From the NCBI RefSeq assembly GCF_000337215.1, contig NZ_AOHZ01000047.1, positions 1 through 64,000 of the forward strand: a stretch of 64,000 nucleotides of DNA, written 5' to 3'. The notes below the pieces were generated by a model. It worked only from the letters and a program-made list of their open reading frames with translations. It was not told the origin of the DNA and did no database searches. Source of the DNA: Natronolimnohabitans innermongolicus JCM 12255. Lineage in GTDB: Archaea; Halobacteriota; Halobacteria; Halobacteriales; Natrialbaceae. Shown in pieces: positions 1 to 9,688 of the stretch; the stretch's first letter is position 1; the number at the start of each line of letters is the position of its first letter. The position numbers and the translations under genes were made by a program.

Positions 1-410
1 CTTGAGTGCGGGTTGGAACCTCGAACGCCACGCTCGGCGGAAATCCGATGGTCGGATTCCACGTCCTTCAGGGCGTGGAGGAGGTCAATTGTGATAGTCG
101 ACCGCTCAGATATGATCGTTCTCCTGAAGGCAGTCGAGTGCGAGTGCACAGGAGCCGACTCGTCGGCGGAGTAGCGATCGCGAGAATCGTATGGTACGTC
201 CGGGAACCAAGCGGTGCAACGACGTATCGACCCGCTCGGTGGGGAGCGCGATACTCGTCGTCCTCGCCGGATACGTCTCCGAGCGGACGGTCGATGGACG
301 TGAACGTCTGGATCGAGTTGCCCCACGACTCGCCACACGGCACCCCTCGAGAGCGGCGCGGACCGACGAACCCACGTCCTTTTTCTCCCTCCCACCCCTC
401 TCGAGGGACA
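1..410. other. No gene recognised before thrC
   Basis: Reading frames are open here on both strands, but their translations are rich in Arg, Ser and Pro. They lack the acidic composition of the real genes around them, so I see no convincing gene. The final 50 bases probably carry the thrC promoter. The upstream gene, if any, lies outside the window. Confidence 0.5.
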
Positions 411-1682
411 ATGAGCCTCAGTCTCTCCGCTGATCAGCCGGACGTACCCGCCGACGCCGACGACGGCGTCTGGCTCGAGTGTATCGAGTGCGGCGAAACG
501 TTCGCCCCGTTCGACGACGTCCGCTACACCTGCGACGAGTGCGACGGCCTCCTCGAGGCCCGCTACGAAGAGTTGCCGACGTTCGAGGACTTCGAGGGCG
601 AAGCGCCGGGCGTCTGGCGCTACAGCGCCGCCCTGCCGTTCGACGAGGGCGTCTCCATCCAGGAGGGTAACACGCCGCTGTACGAGGTACCCCGACTCGA
701 GGACGATCTCGGCGTCGAGGCGCTGCGGATCAAACACGAGGGGATGAACCCGACGGGCTCGTTCAAAGACCGCGGGATGACCGTCGGCGTCAAGGTCGCG
801 AAGGAACTCGGCGTCGGCCGCCTCGCCTGCGCGTCGACGGGCAACACGAGCGCCGCGCTGGCCGCCTACGGCTCCCGCGGCGGGATGGAGACGCTCGTGC
901 TCCTCCCCGCCGGGAAGGTCGCCGCCGGAAAGATCGCCCAGGCCAGCCTTCACGGCGCCCGAATTCTGGAGGTCGACGGCAACTTCGATGCCTGCCTCGA
1001 CATCGTTCAGGAACTCGCGGCGGACGGCGAGGCCTACCTGCTGAACTCGCTGAACCCGTTCCGGCTCGAGGGCCAGAAGACGATCGGCCTCGAGATCCTC
1101 GAGGGCTTCCTCGCGGACTACGACGCCGTCCCGGATCGGATCGTCCTCCCCGTGGGGAACGCGGGCAACACCTCGGCGCTGTACAAGGCCTTCCGCGAAC
1201 TCGTCCAGGCGGGCGCGCTCGCGGAGGACGACGTGCCGAAGCTCACCGGCGTCCAGGCCGAAGGCGCGGCGCCGATGGTCGAGGCCATCGAGAACGGCGC
1301 CGACGAGGTTCGCCGCTGGGAGGACGTCGAGACGCGCGCAACCGCGATCCGGATCGGCAACCCCGTCAACGCGCCGAAGGCCCTGCCCGGTATCCGCGAA
1401 ACCGGCGGCACCGCCGTCTCGGTCACGGACGAGGAGATCACCGACGCCCAGCGCGACCTCGCGGGCGAGGGGATCGGCGTCGAACCCGCTTCCGCGGCCT
1501 CCGTCGCCGGCTTGCGAAAGCTCCGCCGCGAGGGCGTCGTCGGCGACGACGAGCGCGTCGCCTGCCTGACGACCGGCCACCTGCTCAAAGACCCCGACGC
1601 CGCGGCCGCCGCGGGCGCCGATCCGGAGCCGGTGCCGGCGGATACCGACGCCGTTCTGGCTCACCTTCAGGACGCCGAGTGA
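411..1682 (+). CDS. thrC: Threonine synthase
   Basis: The 423-residue protein is a PLP-dependent threonine synthase. It converts O-phosphohomoserine to threonine and phosphate, the last step of threonine synthesis in the cytoplasm. Residues 24-44 form the N-terminal zinc-ribbon knuckle (C24, C27, C41, C44) common in archaeal ThrC. The PLP-lysine motif NPTGSFKDRG places the Schiff-base lysine at K119, and a CASTGNTSAA phosphate-binding loop follows. The ATG at 411 is preferred over starts further upstream because homologues begin just before the zinc ribbon and the upstream translation is not acidic. The gene is monocistronic as far as can be seen. Confidence 0.95.
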   Translation: MSLSLSADQPDVPADADDGVWLECIECGETFAPFDDVRYTCDECDGLLEARYEELPTFEDFEGEAPGVWRYSAALPFDEGVSIQEGNTPLYEVPRLEDDLGVEALRIKHEGMNPTGSFKDRGMTVGVKVAKELGVGRLACASTGNTSAALAAYGSRGGMETLVLLPAGKVAAGKIAQASLHGARILEVDGNFDACLDIVQELAADGEAYLLNSLNPFRLEGQKTIGLEILEGFLADYDAVPDRIVLPVGNAGNTSALYKAFRELVQAGALAEDDVPKLTGVQAEGAAPMVEAIENGADEVRRWEDVETRATAIRIGNPVNAPKALPGIRETGGTAVSVTDEEITDAQRDLAGEGIGVEPASAASVAGLRKLRREGVVGDDERVACLTTGHLLKDPDAAAAAGADPEPVPADTDAVLAHLQDAE

Positions 1683-1923
1683 CGACGCAGGGACGGTTCG
1701 GATACGTCCCGATACAGCGCCTAATGTTCGACTGTCTGACGATTTTCTGGCCGTCTGTGATACCCGATCACATGGGAGCCGAACGAGGACCGTCCGACGA
1801 GACGCCCGCTACCGACGACCGCTTGCGAGCGACCTCCTCTCCTCACCGGACGAGCACGATACACCGTATCGCACCGCCTCATTCCCTCGAGAGTGGCGAT
1901 CGCGAGTCTTCCTCGAGCGGGCG

Positions 1924-1961
1924 CTATAGTAGCCGCTGACCGTCACTGCACACCTGATCGC
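1924..1961 (+). repeat. Dispersed intergenic repeat, copy 1
   Basis: CTATAGTAGCC followed by a CTGA element, CGTC and then CTGATCGC. CTGATCGC begins exactly 30 bases after the first C. The same words with the same 30-base spacing recur at 40882-40919. In this copy the 3' hairpin arm is degraded. Confidence 0.55.
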
Positions 1962-2025
1962 CCGACGGACGCGCGGCGCGAAACGGAGTGAGCGCCGCGG
2001 AACCGCGACCGGGGAGAGACGACCC

Positions 2026-2208
2026 GTGAGCTGTGCGAGCAGTGTGGAACTCGTTTCAGTTGTTACGATAGCGACGAGCGAACGGCGTCGGCAGGCCGTG
2101 ATCGATCGGTACGAGACGCTGCTCGCGGCCCGGGACGATCGAACCGAGGGAGGCGTGGCGACCGACGAGCGGACGCCGTCCGTCGTCCGGCGACTCCTCG
2201 AGTTCTGA
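2026..2208 (+). CDS. Doubtful small ORF, 60 aa
   Basis: A GTG-started frame of 60 codons. The second half has high GC at third codon positions and a helical, charged character (an Arg/Glu-rich stretch ending RRLLEF), which resembles small haloarchaeal proteins. The first half has poor codon usage. I do not recognise a family. It could be the remnant of a longer gene or chance. Confidence 0.25.
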   Translation: MSCASSVELVSVVTIATSERRRQAVIDRYETLLAARDDRTEGGVATDERTPSVVRRLLEF

Positions 2209-2278
2209 GGCGGTCCCGGCTCCGCCATCGTCAGTGGTCACGCCACCATATAGTTAATTCTTCTTCGATAACCTATAT

Positions 2279-2286
2279 TTTAAATA
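2279..2286 (+). promoter_or_regulatory. TATA-like element TTTAAATA upstream of the first TFB gene
   Basis: An AT-rich TTTAAATA lies 41 bases before the ATG at 2327, in an otherwise GC-rich context. The same octamer precedes the second TFB gene at 33694-33701. Position and composition fit an archaeal box A with a short leader. Confidence 0.5.
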
Positions 2287-2326
2287 CTGTTAGGAATCTA
2301 ACCAGTTATGAAGGACGTACTTACCA

Positions 2327-3226
2327 ATGGTGGATGCCGATTCAGTTACCGTCTGTCCCGAGTGCGAGGGCAGGTTACGGACCAGTGGTGCCGAAACGAC
2401 CTGTGAAGACTGTGGGCTCGTTACTGCTGTGGATGCGATCGACCGCGGTCCGGAGTGGCGTTCGTTCGACGACGACGAAACTGACCGTCGCCGGACCGGC
2501 GCCCCCCTGACGCGGTCGCGACACGACCGCGGGCTCTCGACCGAGATTGGCTTCGGATCAGGGTCGAACGACGACTACAGGGCTCGATTGAGCGGACGGA
2601 AGCGCCGACAGATCGCCCGGTTGCGCCGCGAGCACAATCGGTCGCGAATCTCGTCGAAAGTCGAGCGAAACCAGGTCTACGGTTTCGCCGAGATACGGCG
2701 CGTTAACGCGTTGCTCTCCCTTCCTGATTGCATCCGCGAACAGTCTTGCTCGCTCTTCGAGTCCGCCCAGTCCGAGGGGTTGTTACAGGGACGGTCCCTC
2801 GAGGGATTCGCCGCCGCCTCGCTGTACGCGACCTGTCGAGCGCGCTCGCTGCCGCGAACCGTCGAAGAGATTACCGCCGTCGCTCGCGCGGACGAAGGTG
2901 AGCTTACCGCTGCCTACGACGCGCTCAACCGCGAACTCGGACTCCCGACGGGGCCGATCGATCCGACTCAGTACCTCCCACGATACGCCTCGAAACTCGG
3001 GCTCGAGACGCCCATCGAAAAACGCGCTCGAGCGCACGTCTCGGAGTTACTGCAAGCGGGGCTCGTCGTCGGCCGAAATCCGAGCGGAATCGCCGCAGCC
3101 TGCCTCTACAAAGCCGCCGGCGAGCGCGAGGAGTGGCCGGCGGTCACGCAGGCGGCCGCGGCCGACGTCGCCAACGTGGCGCCGGTGACGATTCGCTCGA
3201 CGGTCGTCAACTTACGAGAGTTATAG
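2327..3226 (+). CDS. tfb: Transcription initiation factor IIB (TFB), first paralogue
   Basis: The 299-residue archaeal TFB bridges the TBP-TATA complex and RNA polymerase. The N-terminal zinc ribbon uses C10, C13, C26 and C29. It is followed by the B-reader/linker region (RTGAPLTRSRHDRGLSTEIG) and two cyclin-fold repeats, roughly residues 105-200 and 205-299, that contact TBP and DNA around the BRE. Haloarchaea carry several TFBs used for alternative promoter selection. A close paralogue lies at 33806-34684 and shares long stretches of the linker and cyclin folds. An AT-rich region with TTTAAATA at 2279 precedes the gene. Confidence 0.95.
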   Translation: MVDADSVTVCPECEGRLRTSGAETTCEDCGLVTAVDAIDRGPEWRSFDDDETDRRRTGAPLTRSRHDRGLSTEIGFGSGSNDDYRARLSGRKRRQIARLRREHNRSRISSKVERNQVYGFAEIRRVNALLSLPDCIREQSCSLFESAQSEGLLQGRSLEGFAAASLYATCRARSLPRTVEEITAVARADEGELTAAYDALNRELGLPTGPIDPTQYLPRYASKLGLETPIEKRARAHVSELLQAGLVVGRNPSGIAAACLYKAAGEREEWPAVTQAAAADVANVAPVTIRSTVVNLREL

Positions 3227-3258
3227 CGAGCGAGGGCAGACTCGATCCCGCGCCGTGT

Positions 3259-3714
3259 TCAGAGTTCGATCGTGTAACTCGTGACCGCGTCCGATTCGTC
3301 GACGGTAACCTCGACCTCGAGTTCGTCGTCACCGCCGTCCGGGTTGACGATGTCGCGTACCGCCGCCTCGGGCCGGGGTGCGAGCGCCGACGGGAAGACG
3401 AGTTCGACCGTCCCGTCGACGTCGGGGCCGTGGCGTTCGGCCGTCGCCCGCACGACCGATTCGTCTTCGAAGTGGACGGTCACCGCGAGCGCCGGTCGCG
3501 TCGCCGATTCGGGCTCCGGATCGGATTCGAACGTGACGGCACGGACACCGTCGTCGCGCTCGAACGCGCGTCGGTTCTCGCTCGGTAGCGACGCGTCGTA
3601 AGACTCCTCGAGGTACGTCTCGAGCCGTTCGACGGACTCACTCTCGAGTGCGGCCTCGGCGAGTGCGTCGGCCTCGGCGTCCGAGAGCGCCGTCAGTCGC
3701 TGGTGGTCGTCCAT
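3259..3714 (-). CDS. Conserved haloarchaeal protein of unknown function, 151 aa
   Basis: An acidic soluble protein with no signal peptide or membrane segment. The N-terminal half is helical (Ala/Glu-rich). The C-terminal half alternates short beta-like stretches, ending in a VEVTVDESDAVTSYTIEL tail. The start at the ATG whose last base is 3714 is chosen because upstream translation loses acidic composition. It converges on the TFB gene, with 32 bases between the stops. I do not recognise the family and assign no function. Confidence 0.75.
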   Translation of the reverse strand: MDDHQRLTALSDAEADALAEAALESESVERLETYLEESYDASLPSENRRAFERDDGVRAVTFESDPEPESATRPALAVTVHFEDESVVRATAERHGPDVDGTVELVFPSALAPRPEAAVRDIVNPDGGDDELEVEVTVDESDAVTSYTIEL

Positions 3715-3932
3715 ATCGGTCGCCAGACCGAGCGAACCGAAAAGCCTTGGCGTCGCTATCGCTGCGTGCGACGTGCGTTGGCCCAGATATCGCCGCTGGC
3801 AACCGACCGCCGACGGCGCGGCCCCGGTGATCGGACGGCTGAAACCGCACAAAGTGTGGAATCGTGGGATTTGATCGCACGGCAGAGGGCGTATTCGGCC
3901 AGTGAGTATAACGGGGTGGTGTCGCAACGTCC

Positions 3933-5480
3933 ATGCGAATGAGGTCTGGGGACGACGAGATAACGGCTGCAGTACGACGGCGCGTCGACGGTGCACAGTT
4001 GATCGACGAGATCGGCATCGACGGACGCGAAATCGAGTGGCGCAAGGAGTTTACGGGCTTCGACGACGACGACCGACGACGTCTTCGAGAGATCGAGCCG
4101 GTCGTCGAACCGGCGATCGACGGGACGGTCGACGCCTTCTACGACACTCTCGAGTCCTACGACGAAACGCGAGAGATCTTCGGGCGATCGTCGAAGTCAG
4201 TCGATCAGCTCAAACAAACCCAGCGCCAGTATCTGGAGGGACTGTTCGACGGCCAGTACGGCCGGTCGCACTTCGACAACCGTGCCCGGATCGGGAAGAT
4301 CCACGATCTGCTCGATCTCGGGCCGAAGATCTATCTCGGCGCGTACACCGTCTTCTACGAACACCTGATCGACGCGCTCGTCGAGGATCTGAAGGCGGAC
4401 CTCGCACGACCCGACGGCGGCGCGGTGGCCCACGCCGATGCCGGCGAGGCACTGACCGGACCGGACGCGCTGGACGAGCTGGCGGCGCGGACGAAGACGC
4501 TGCTGACGGTCATGAACCTCGACCAGCAGGTCGCGATGGAGACCTACATCCACTCCTACAGCCAGCGACTGGACGACGTCATCGAGAACCAGGAGACGCT
4601 GATGAAACGGGTCAGCCGGGAAGTGCAGGAACCGATCGAGGACCTCGAGTCGTCGGTCGACGACGTCGCCGATAGCTCCGAGGCGATCAGTCGGGAAGCC
4701 CGCGCGCAGGCCGAGTCGATGGAAGACGTGACAAGCGAACTGACCGACATGTCGGCGACGGTCGAGGAGATCGCGTCGACGGCCGAAGAAGTGGCAACCA
4801 CTAGCGCACAGGCCGAAGAGCGAGCCGAAGAAGGACGGGAGGCGGCGACCGAAGCGATCGAACTGATGGAAGTGATCGACGAGTCGACGGCCGAGGCTGC
4901 AGACGACGTCGCCCGACTCGAAGAGCGGATCGACGAGATCGACGGGATCGTCGAGGTCATCAACGACATCGCCGATCAGACGAATCTGCTAGCACTAAAC
5001 GCGAGTATCGAGGCGGCGAGCGCCGGCAAATCCGGCAAACGGTTCGCCGTCGTCGCCGACGAGGTCAAATCGCTGGCCGAGGAGTCGAAAGAACACGCGA
5101 GCGAAATCGAGCAAATGGTCGACGACATCAAGACCGACAGCGCGAACGCGGTCGAGAGCTTAGAGGAGACCACGCGACAGATCGACGAGGGAATCACACA
5201 GGTCACCGACGCGATGGACACGCTTCAGGACATCGCCGAGTCCGTACAGGAGGCTTCCCACGGGATCAAAGGCGTCTCCGACGCGACCGACGATCAGGCG
5301 GCGAGTACCGAAGCGGTCGCCTCGATGGTCGACGACCTGCTGGAGCAGTCGGAACGCGTCGCCGACGAGATCGAACAGGTCGCCGACGCCAACGAGGACC
5401 AGGCCGCGACGGTCGAGGAGATCAGTTCGACGGTCACGCGCTTGGCCGAGGAGCGATCGAACGACCGACTGAACAGGTGA
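3933..5480 (+). CDS. hemAT: HemAT-type globin-coupled aerotaxis transducer
   Basis: The 515-residue cytoplasmic methyl-accepting transducer senses oxygen and signals to CheA/CheW. Residues 30-190 are a globin-coupled sensor domain. The signature [17 protein letters not shown] places the likely proximal heme histidine at H124. Residues 240-515 form the long coiled-coil signalling domain; the conserved hairpin tip ([18 protein letters not shown]) lies near 347-365. No membrane segments are visible, as expected for HemAT. Two ATGs lie at the start (3933 and 3939), and either could be used. The gene stands alone, without che or fla genes nearby. Confidence 0.93.
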   Translation: MRMRSGDDEITAAVRRRVDGAQLIDEIGIDGREIEWRKEFTGFDDDDRRRLREIEPVVEPAIDGTVDAFYDTLESYDETREIFGRSSKSVDQLKQTQRQYLEGLFDGQYGRSHFDNRARIGKIHDLLDLGPKIYLGAYTVFYEHLIDALVEDLKADLARPDGGAVAHADAGEALTGPDALDELAARTKTLLTVMNLDQQVAMETYIHSYSQRLDDVIENQETLMKRVSREVQEPIEDLESSVDDVADSSEAISREARAQAESMEDVTSELTDMSATVEEIASTAEEVATTSAQAEERAEEGREAATEAIELMEVIDESTAEAADDVARLEERIDEIDGIVEVINDIADQTNLLALNASIEAASAGKSGKRFAVVADEVKSLAEESKEHASEIEQMVDDIKTDSANAVESLEETTRQIDEGITQVTDAMDTLQDIAESVQEASHGIKGVSDATDDQAASTEAVASMVDDLLEQSERVADEIEQVADANEDQAATVEEISSTVTRLAEERSNDRLNR

Positions 5481-5529
5481 CCGGTCTCGAGCCGATACCG
5501 TTTACTGACTAGTTCCCGTGCTGAACGAT

Positions 5530-6582
5530 ATGTCTAGAGGTATCAATGAATTCGAACCGATCCAGGCGGTGATCCCCGAGTGGGCGGCGATTCTGGTCGC
5601 GCTGCTCACGCAACTCGGTGACGTCTGGTTTCTGGCGCTCCTCGTCGGTGCCGTCTACTGGTTCGCGTCGAACAGACGCGAGGACGCGATGGTCGTCGTC
5701 GGCCTCACGTTAGCCGGCCTCTCGCTGATCACGGCCCTGAAACACGTCTTCGCGCTCCCCCGTCCGGGCGAGCCGCTGGTCGCGCTCGAGGCGCTCCCCG
5801 GACTCGTCCAACCGCTGTACGAAACGACGGCGATGGCCAGCGGCTACGGCTTTCCGAGCGGCCACGCCCTCATGACCACGGTCGTCTACGTCACGCTCGC
5901 GCGGCGTCTCTCGATCGGAACGTTCCGGACGCGACTCGCCGTCAGCGCGACGGTCATTGCACTCGTCGGACTCTCGCGGGTCGCACTCGGCGTCCACTAT
6001 CTCGTCGACATCGTCGCCGGCGTAGCCGTCGGCCTGACGTTTCTGTTCGTCGCCGAGCGGCTGCTCGCCCGGTACGCGGACGACCAGGGGACGGTCGCCC
6101 TCTCGCTTGCGGTCGTCGTGAGTGCGCTTTCGCTTCCGACGACGGGTCTCGACCCCGACGCGGTGCTCCTGTTCGGTGCCTCGCTCGGGGCGTTCGCCGG
6201 CTGGCAACTCGTCGCGCTCGGCCGAGATGCGTTCGCCGCCGACCGCCCGTCGACGGCGGCCCGTCCGCTCGCCCTCAGGGGAACGCTCGCGGCCGCAGCC
6301 TTCGCACCGCTCGTCGCCGCCCTCGAGTACTTCGAGGTGCTCTCCCTGCCGGCTGCCGGCGGCGCGCTGGGACTCGCGTTGGGTGCGTTCGTGACGGTTC
6401 CCGTACTTCGCCACTCCGAGCGGGCGACTCGAGTCTGGACATCGCTGATCTTCTGGCTCGCGGTCCTCGCGTTCGGGATCCGACAGCTCTTCCGACCTTC
6501 GACCTGGCGTCGCGGCTACACCGTCGGCAGCCACTACGCGAGTCGGTTCGGGCGATGGGTTCGGACGCGAACGTCTGGCTGA
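5530..6582 (+). CDS. PAP2-family membrane phosphatase
   Basis: A 350-residue polytopic membrane protein of the type 2 phosphatidic acid phosphatase superfamily. All three catalytic signatures are present: K71 to R78-P79, PSGH at 109-112 and SR at 149-150 with H156 and D160. About eight to ten hydrophobic helices are visible, with a C-terminal extension beyond the catalytic core. It probably removes phosphate from an isoprenoid or lipid phosphate at the membrane; the substrate cannot be read from sequence. A GTG at 5518 is an alternative start, and ATG 5530 is preferred. Confidence 0.85.
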   Translation: MSRGINEFEPIQAVIPEWAAILVALLTQLGDVWFLALLVGAVYWFASNRREDAMVVVGLTLAGLSLITALKHVFALPRPGEPLVALEALPGLVQPLYETTAMASGYGFPSGHALMTTVVYVTLARRLSIGTFRTRLAVSATVIALVGLSRVALGVHYLVDIVAGVAVGLTFLFVAERLLARYADDQGTVALSLAVVVSALSLPTTGLDPDAVLLFGASLGAFAGWQLVALGRDAFAADRPSTAARPLALRGTLAAAAFAPLVAALEYFEVLSLPAAGGALGLALGAFVTVPVLRHSERATRVWTSLIFWLAVLAFGIRQLFRPSTWRRGYTVGSHYASRFGRWVRTRTSG

Positions 6583-6669
6583 ACGCCGTACGCTTGCGTT
6601 CTGTGACTGTTCCAGCAGTCGAAACCGTCGAAACCGTACGTTTACCACGTCCCCCTCGAACGAACTCGT

Positions 6670-7281
6670 ATGGAGTCCGAGTCACGGATCCGCCTCGCAC
6701 GCCGCTCCGACGCGAGCGCGGTTCGCGACATCTACGCCCCGTTCTGTGAATCGACGCCGGTCACGTTCGAGGAGACGCCACCCGCCGCCGCCGAGATGGC
6801 CGACCGCATCGCGTCAACCCTCGAGACGTACCCGTGGCTCGTCTGCGAACTCGACGGCGAGGTCGTCGGGTACGCGTACGCGAGTCGGCTCCGGAAGCGA
6901 CGAGCCTACCAGTGGACCGTCGAACTCTCGGTGTACGTCGCCGAGAGCGCCCGCCAGTCCGGCGTCGGCCGCGCGCTCTACCAAGCGCTGTTCGCCGTTC
7001 TCGAGCGCCAGGGCGTCCGCGACGCCTACGCCGTCACGACGGTGCCCAATCCCGAAACGGAGCGATTTCACGAGCGGCTCGGCTTCGACCGCTGCGTCGA
7101 CTTTCCGGCGATCGGTTACACCGACGGTGACTGGTACGACGTCGCCTGGTGGCGCCGCCGGATCGGAGAGAAGGCGTCGGATCCGGAGCCGATCACGCCG
7201 CTTCCGGCGCTTCGAGAGCGACTCGACGACGCCGACTGGCACGGTCTCCTTCGCAGCGACGGGAACCGCCGCGAGCGATAG
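6670..7281 (+). CDS. GNAT-family N-acetyltransferase, phosphinothricin acetyltransferase-like
   Basis: A 203-residue acetyl-CoA-dependent acetyltransferase. The pattern matches the PAT subfamily: an N-terminal RLARRSDASAVRDIYAP stretch, a TVELSVYV beta strand, the acyl-CoA pyrophosphate-binding motif QSGVGRAL, then NPETERFHERLGF and DWYDVAWW. The family acetylates amino groups of phosphinothricin-like or methionine-derivative substrates; the true substrate here is unknown. The C-terminal tail of about 35 residues extends the usual fold. The gene converges on the HAD hydrolase gene with only 5 bases between the stops. Confidence 0.85.
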   Translation: MESESRIRLARRSDASAVRDIYAPFCESTPVTFEETPPAAAEMADRIASTLETYPWLVCELDGEVVGYAYASRLRKRRAYQWTVELSVYVAESARQSGVGRALYQALFAVLERQGVRDAYAVTTVPNPETERFHERLGFDRCVDFPAIGYTDGDWYDVAWWRRRIGEKASDPEPITPLPALRERLDDADWHGLLRSDGNRRER

Positions 7282-7286
7282 CCGTG

Positions 7287-7973
7287 TCACTCGAGTCGCG
7301 CGACCAGTTCGTCGAGTCCGTCACAGACGAGGTCGGGTTCGGCACCGAACGGATCCCACGGGTCACCCTTCCGATCGAGCCAGACGCCCTGCATTCCGGC
7401 GTTGCTGGCTCCCTGGACGTCGAACCACAGCGCCGAGACGTGGACGATTTCGTCGATCGGCGTTCCGGTCCGCCCCGCGGCGTGGCGGTACAGTTCGGGA
7501 TCGGGCTTGAACGTCTCGAGTTCGTCGGCGCTGATGGTGTCCGCGAGCAGGTCGCCGATATCGGCCCGCTCGACCATCGACTCGAGCATCTCGGGATTTC
7601 CGTTCGAGAGGACGTAGCAGTCGTAGCCAGCCTCGGCCAGCCGTTCGACGCTCGCTCTGACGTCGTCGAACACCCGGAGTTCGTGGTACGCCGAGAGGAT
7701 TTCCTCGCGTTCGTCCGCCGTCGAATCGACGCCGTGGGCCGCGAGGGCGTACTCGAGGGCGTCGCGGTTGACGTCGTAGAACGGTTCGTACGTCTCGGTG
7801 TGGTTGCCGACGAGGGTGTACTGCATCGACCGGCTGCGCCAGCGCCTCGAGATCGGTTCCGGGTCGTCGACGTCGGGATGGTCGGCCAGCGCGGTCTCGA
7901 CCGCGTCAACGTCGACGAGCGTGCTGTAGGAATCGAACGTGACGGTGCTCGCGCGAGCTGGATCGAACGCCAT
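7287..7973 (-). CDS. HAD-superfamily hydrolase, haloacid dehalogenase type II-like
   Basis: A 228-residue cytoplasmic HAD hydrolase. Motif I is the FDSYSTLVDV stretch near residue 13, whose first Asp is the nucleophile. Motif II is VLSNGNPEM, and motif III is the lysine in ETFKPDPELY. ALWFDVQGASNAGMQGVWLDR holds the motif IV region. The spacing matches type II 2-haloacid dehalogenases, where the first Asp attacks the substrate. In haloarchaea such proteins may act on phosphate esters instead, so the substrate is unsettled. It converges on the acetyltransferase gene. Confidence 0.85.
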   Translation of the reverse strand: MAFDPARASTVTFDSYSTLVDVDAVETALADHPDVDDPEPISRRWRSRSMQYTLVGNHTETYEPFYDVNRDALEYALAAHGVDSTADEREEILSAYHELRVFDDVRASVERLAEAGYDCYVLSNGNPEMLESMVERADIGDLLADTISADELETFKPDPELYRHAAGRTGTPIDEIVHVSALWFDVQGASNAGMQGVWLDRKGDPWDPFGAEPDLVCDGLDELVARLE

Positions 7974-8083
7974 GTGTGTAGCTTGCTACCACGGACCAAG
8001 AAGGTCGGAGTCCCGGAACCGACGGCGCGACGCTGTGGGACTGAACCACAGGCGCTTAGTGGCTCACCCTCGCCAGTTCGGAC

Positions 8084-8752
8084 ATGGACCCCTCGAGCTA
8101 CGGTACCTACCTCGTCACCCAGCAATCGATCTCCGCGGGCCGGTCGACGATCGCCGTCGTCGAGGACGCGACCGCGGGCGGCGTCGACGTCGTTCAGCTC
8201 CGCGAGAAAGAGACCGAGACGCGCCGGCGCTACGAGGTGGGCCTCGAGCTCCGGGAGCTGACCGCCGAGGCGGGCGTCGATCTGATCGTCAACGACCGCG
8301 TCGACGTCGCACAAGCGATCGACGCCGACGGCGTCCACGTCGGACAGTCGGACCTCCCGGTCGCGGTCATCCGCGAACTGCTCGGTTCCGACGCGGTGAT
8401 CGGCTGTTCGACGTCGACGGTCGACGAAGCTCGCGAGGCCGAGGCGGCGGGCGCGGATTATCTCGGCGTCGGCGCCGTCTACGGCACGTTCTCGAAGGAC
8501 GTGGCCGACGACGAGGACGGGATCGGTCTCGAGCGAATCGCCGCGATCGTCGACGCGGTCTCGATCCCGGTCGTCGGTATCGGCGGGATCACGGCGGACA
8601 ACGCGGGACCGGTCGTCGAGGCGGGCGCGACCGGCGTCGCCGTCATCTCCGAGATCACCGCCGCCGACGATCCGCGAGCGGCCACCGAACGGCTCGCTGA
8701 AACCGTCGAAACTGCGAAGGACGTAGAGGACGGATCGGTAGGTAATGAGTGA
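8084..8752 (+). CDS. thiE: Thiamine-phosphate synthase
   Basis: A 222-residue TIM-barrel enzyme that couples hydroxymethylpyrimidine diphosphate and thiazole phosphate to give thiamine phosphate. Family motifs are present in order: VVQLREKE (substrate pyrophosphate-binding Gln-Arg-Lys), LIVNDRVDVAQAIDADGVHVGQ (Asn-Asp metal and pyrophosphate site), GCSTSTVDEA, DYLGVGAVYGTFSK and IPVVGIGGI with the phosphate-binding GI. Length is normal for the family. The 3' end overlaps thiM by 8 bases, indicating a coupled two-gene thiamine operon. Confidence 0.95.
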   Translation: MDPSSYGTYLVTQQSISAGRSTIAVVEDATAGGVDVVQLREKETETRRRYEVGLELRELTAEAGVDLIVNDRVDVAQAIDADGVHVGQSDLPVAVIRELLGSDAVIGCSTSTVDEAREAEAAGADYLGVGAVYGTFSKDVADDEDGIGLERIAAIVDAVSIPVVGIGGITADNAGPVVEAGATGVAVISEITAADDPRAATERLAETVETAKDVEDGSVGNE

Positions 8753-9602
8753 GTCACCACCCACTGATATTACCGGCGACGACCTCGCGGAATCCCTCGC
8801 GGCGATCGACGAGCGGTCGCCGCTCGTCCAGCACCTGACCAACGAGGTCACCATGAACGACGTGGCAAACCTCACGCTGCACTGGGATGCACTGCCGGTG
8901 ATGGCCGACTCGCCGGGCGACGCCGGCGAGATGGCCGCCGGCGCCTCGGCGATCCTCTTCAATACCGGCCAGGTTCCGGCGGGAAAGGTCGAAGCGATGC
9001 ACGAGGCCGCCGAGACCGCGGCCGCGAACGATATTCCCGTCGTCCTCGATCCCGTCGGCGTCGGCTCGACGCCCACGCGGGAGTCGGTCGCCGAGGAGCT
9101 ACTCGAGGCCGTCGACTTCGCGGTCATCAAGGGTAACTACGGCGAGATCAGCGCGCTCGCGGGCGTCGAAGCCGAGGTGAAAGGCGTCGAGTCGGTCGGC
9201 GAGTACAACGAAATCGAGGACGCGGCGCGGTCGCTCGCCGAGTCGACCGGCGCGACGGTCGTCGCAAGCGGCGTCGCGGACGTCGTCGCCACCGGCGCGG
9301 GCGTCGTTCGGCTTACTGCGGGCCACGAGATGCTCGGCCAGGTCGTCGGCACCGGCTGCATGCTCGGTGGGACGATCGCCGCGTTCCACGGCGCCCTCGA
9401 GGACGCGACGACGGCCGCCCTCCACGGAACGCTCGCGTTCGGAATCGCCGGCGAACGCGCGGCCGAACTGGATTACAACGGTCCGGCGAGCTACGCGACG
9501 AACTTCCACGACGCGGTCGCCGGACTCGACGCCGAGACGGCCGCAGCGCTGGATCTCTCGGAGCGACTCGAGTCCGTCGAGTCCGTGGAGTCCGGTGAGT
9601 AG
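8745..9602 (+). CDS. thiM: Hydroxyethylthiazole kinase
   Basis: A 285-residue ribokinase-fold kinase that phosphorylates hydroxyethylthiazole for thiamine salvage. The recognisable blocks are PLVQHLTNEVTMNDVANLTL (substrate site), VVLDPVGVGSTPTR, VIKGNYGEISAL and GTGCMLGGTIAAF, the last holding the catalytic Cys/anion-hole region near residue 205. It starts inside the end of thiE (8-base overlap), so the two are translationally coupled and supply both halves of the last steps of thiamine phosphate formation. Confidence 0.95.
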   Translation: MSESPPTDITGDDLAESLAAIDERSPLVQHLTNEVTMNDVANLTLHWDALPVMADSPGDAGEMAAGASAILFNTGQVPAGKVEAMHEAAETAAANDIPVVLDPVGVGSTPTRESVAEELLEAVDFAVIKGNYGEISALAGVEAEVKGVESVGEYNEIEDAARSLAESTGATVVASGVADVVATGAGVVRLTAGHEMLGQVVGTGCMLGGTIAAFHGALEDATTAALHGTLAFGIAGERAAELDYNGPASYATNFHDAVAGLDAETAAALDLSERLESVESVESGE

Positions 9603-9688
9603 CGGACCGATATCGGCGTCTGCCGGAACCGTCCCGCACTCTCGGAACGAGTGAAACTGTTTTACTGCCGACGGGAGAACGCCACTCT

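Larger units (their letters stand above)
1683..2326. other. Intergenic stretch with a dispersed-repeat copy and one doubtful short ORF
   Basis: About 640 bases lie between thrC and the TFB gene. I see a copy of a dispersed repeat at 1924-1961, a doubtful 60-codon ORF at 2026-2208, and an AT-rich promoter region from 2245. The other open frames have non-haloarchaeal composition. Confidence 0.5.

Noticed and set aside
6-410. N-terminal extension of threonine synthase by 135 codons
   Set aside because: The upstream translation is not acidic, has no similarity to ThrC and places the zinc ribbon far from the N-terminus. The ATG at 411 gives normal length.
5710-6700. Long minus-strand open frames opposite the PAP2 gene
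   Set aside because: They are Arg-rich mirror frames caused by the high GC of the real gene's codons. The plus strand carries all three PAP2 motifs.
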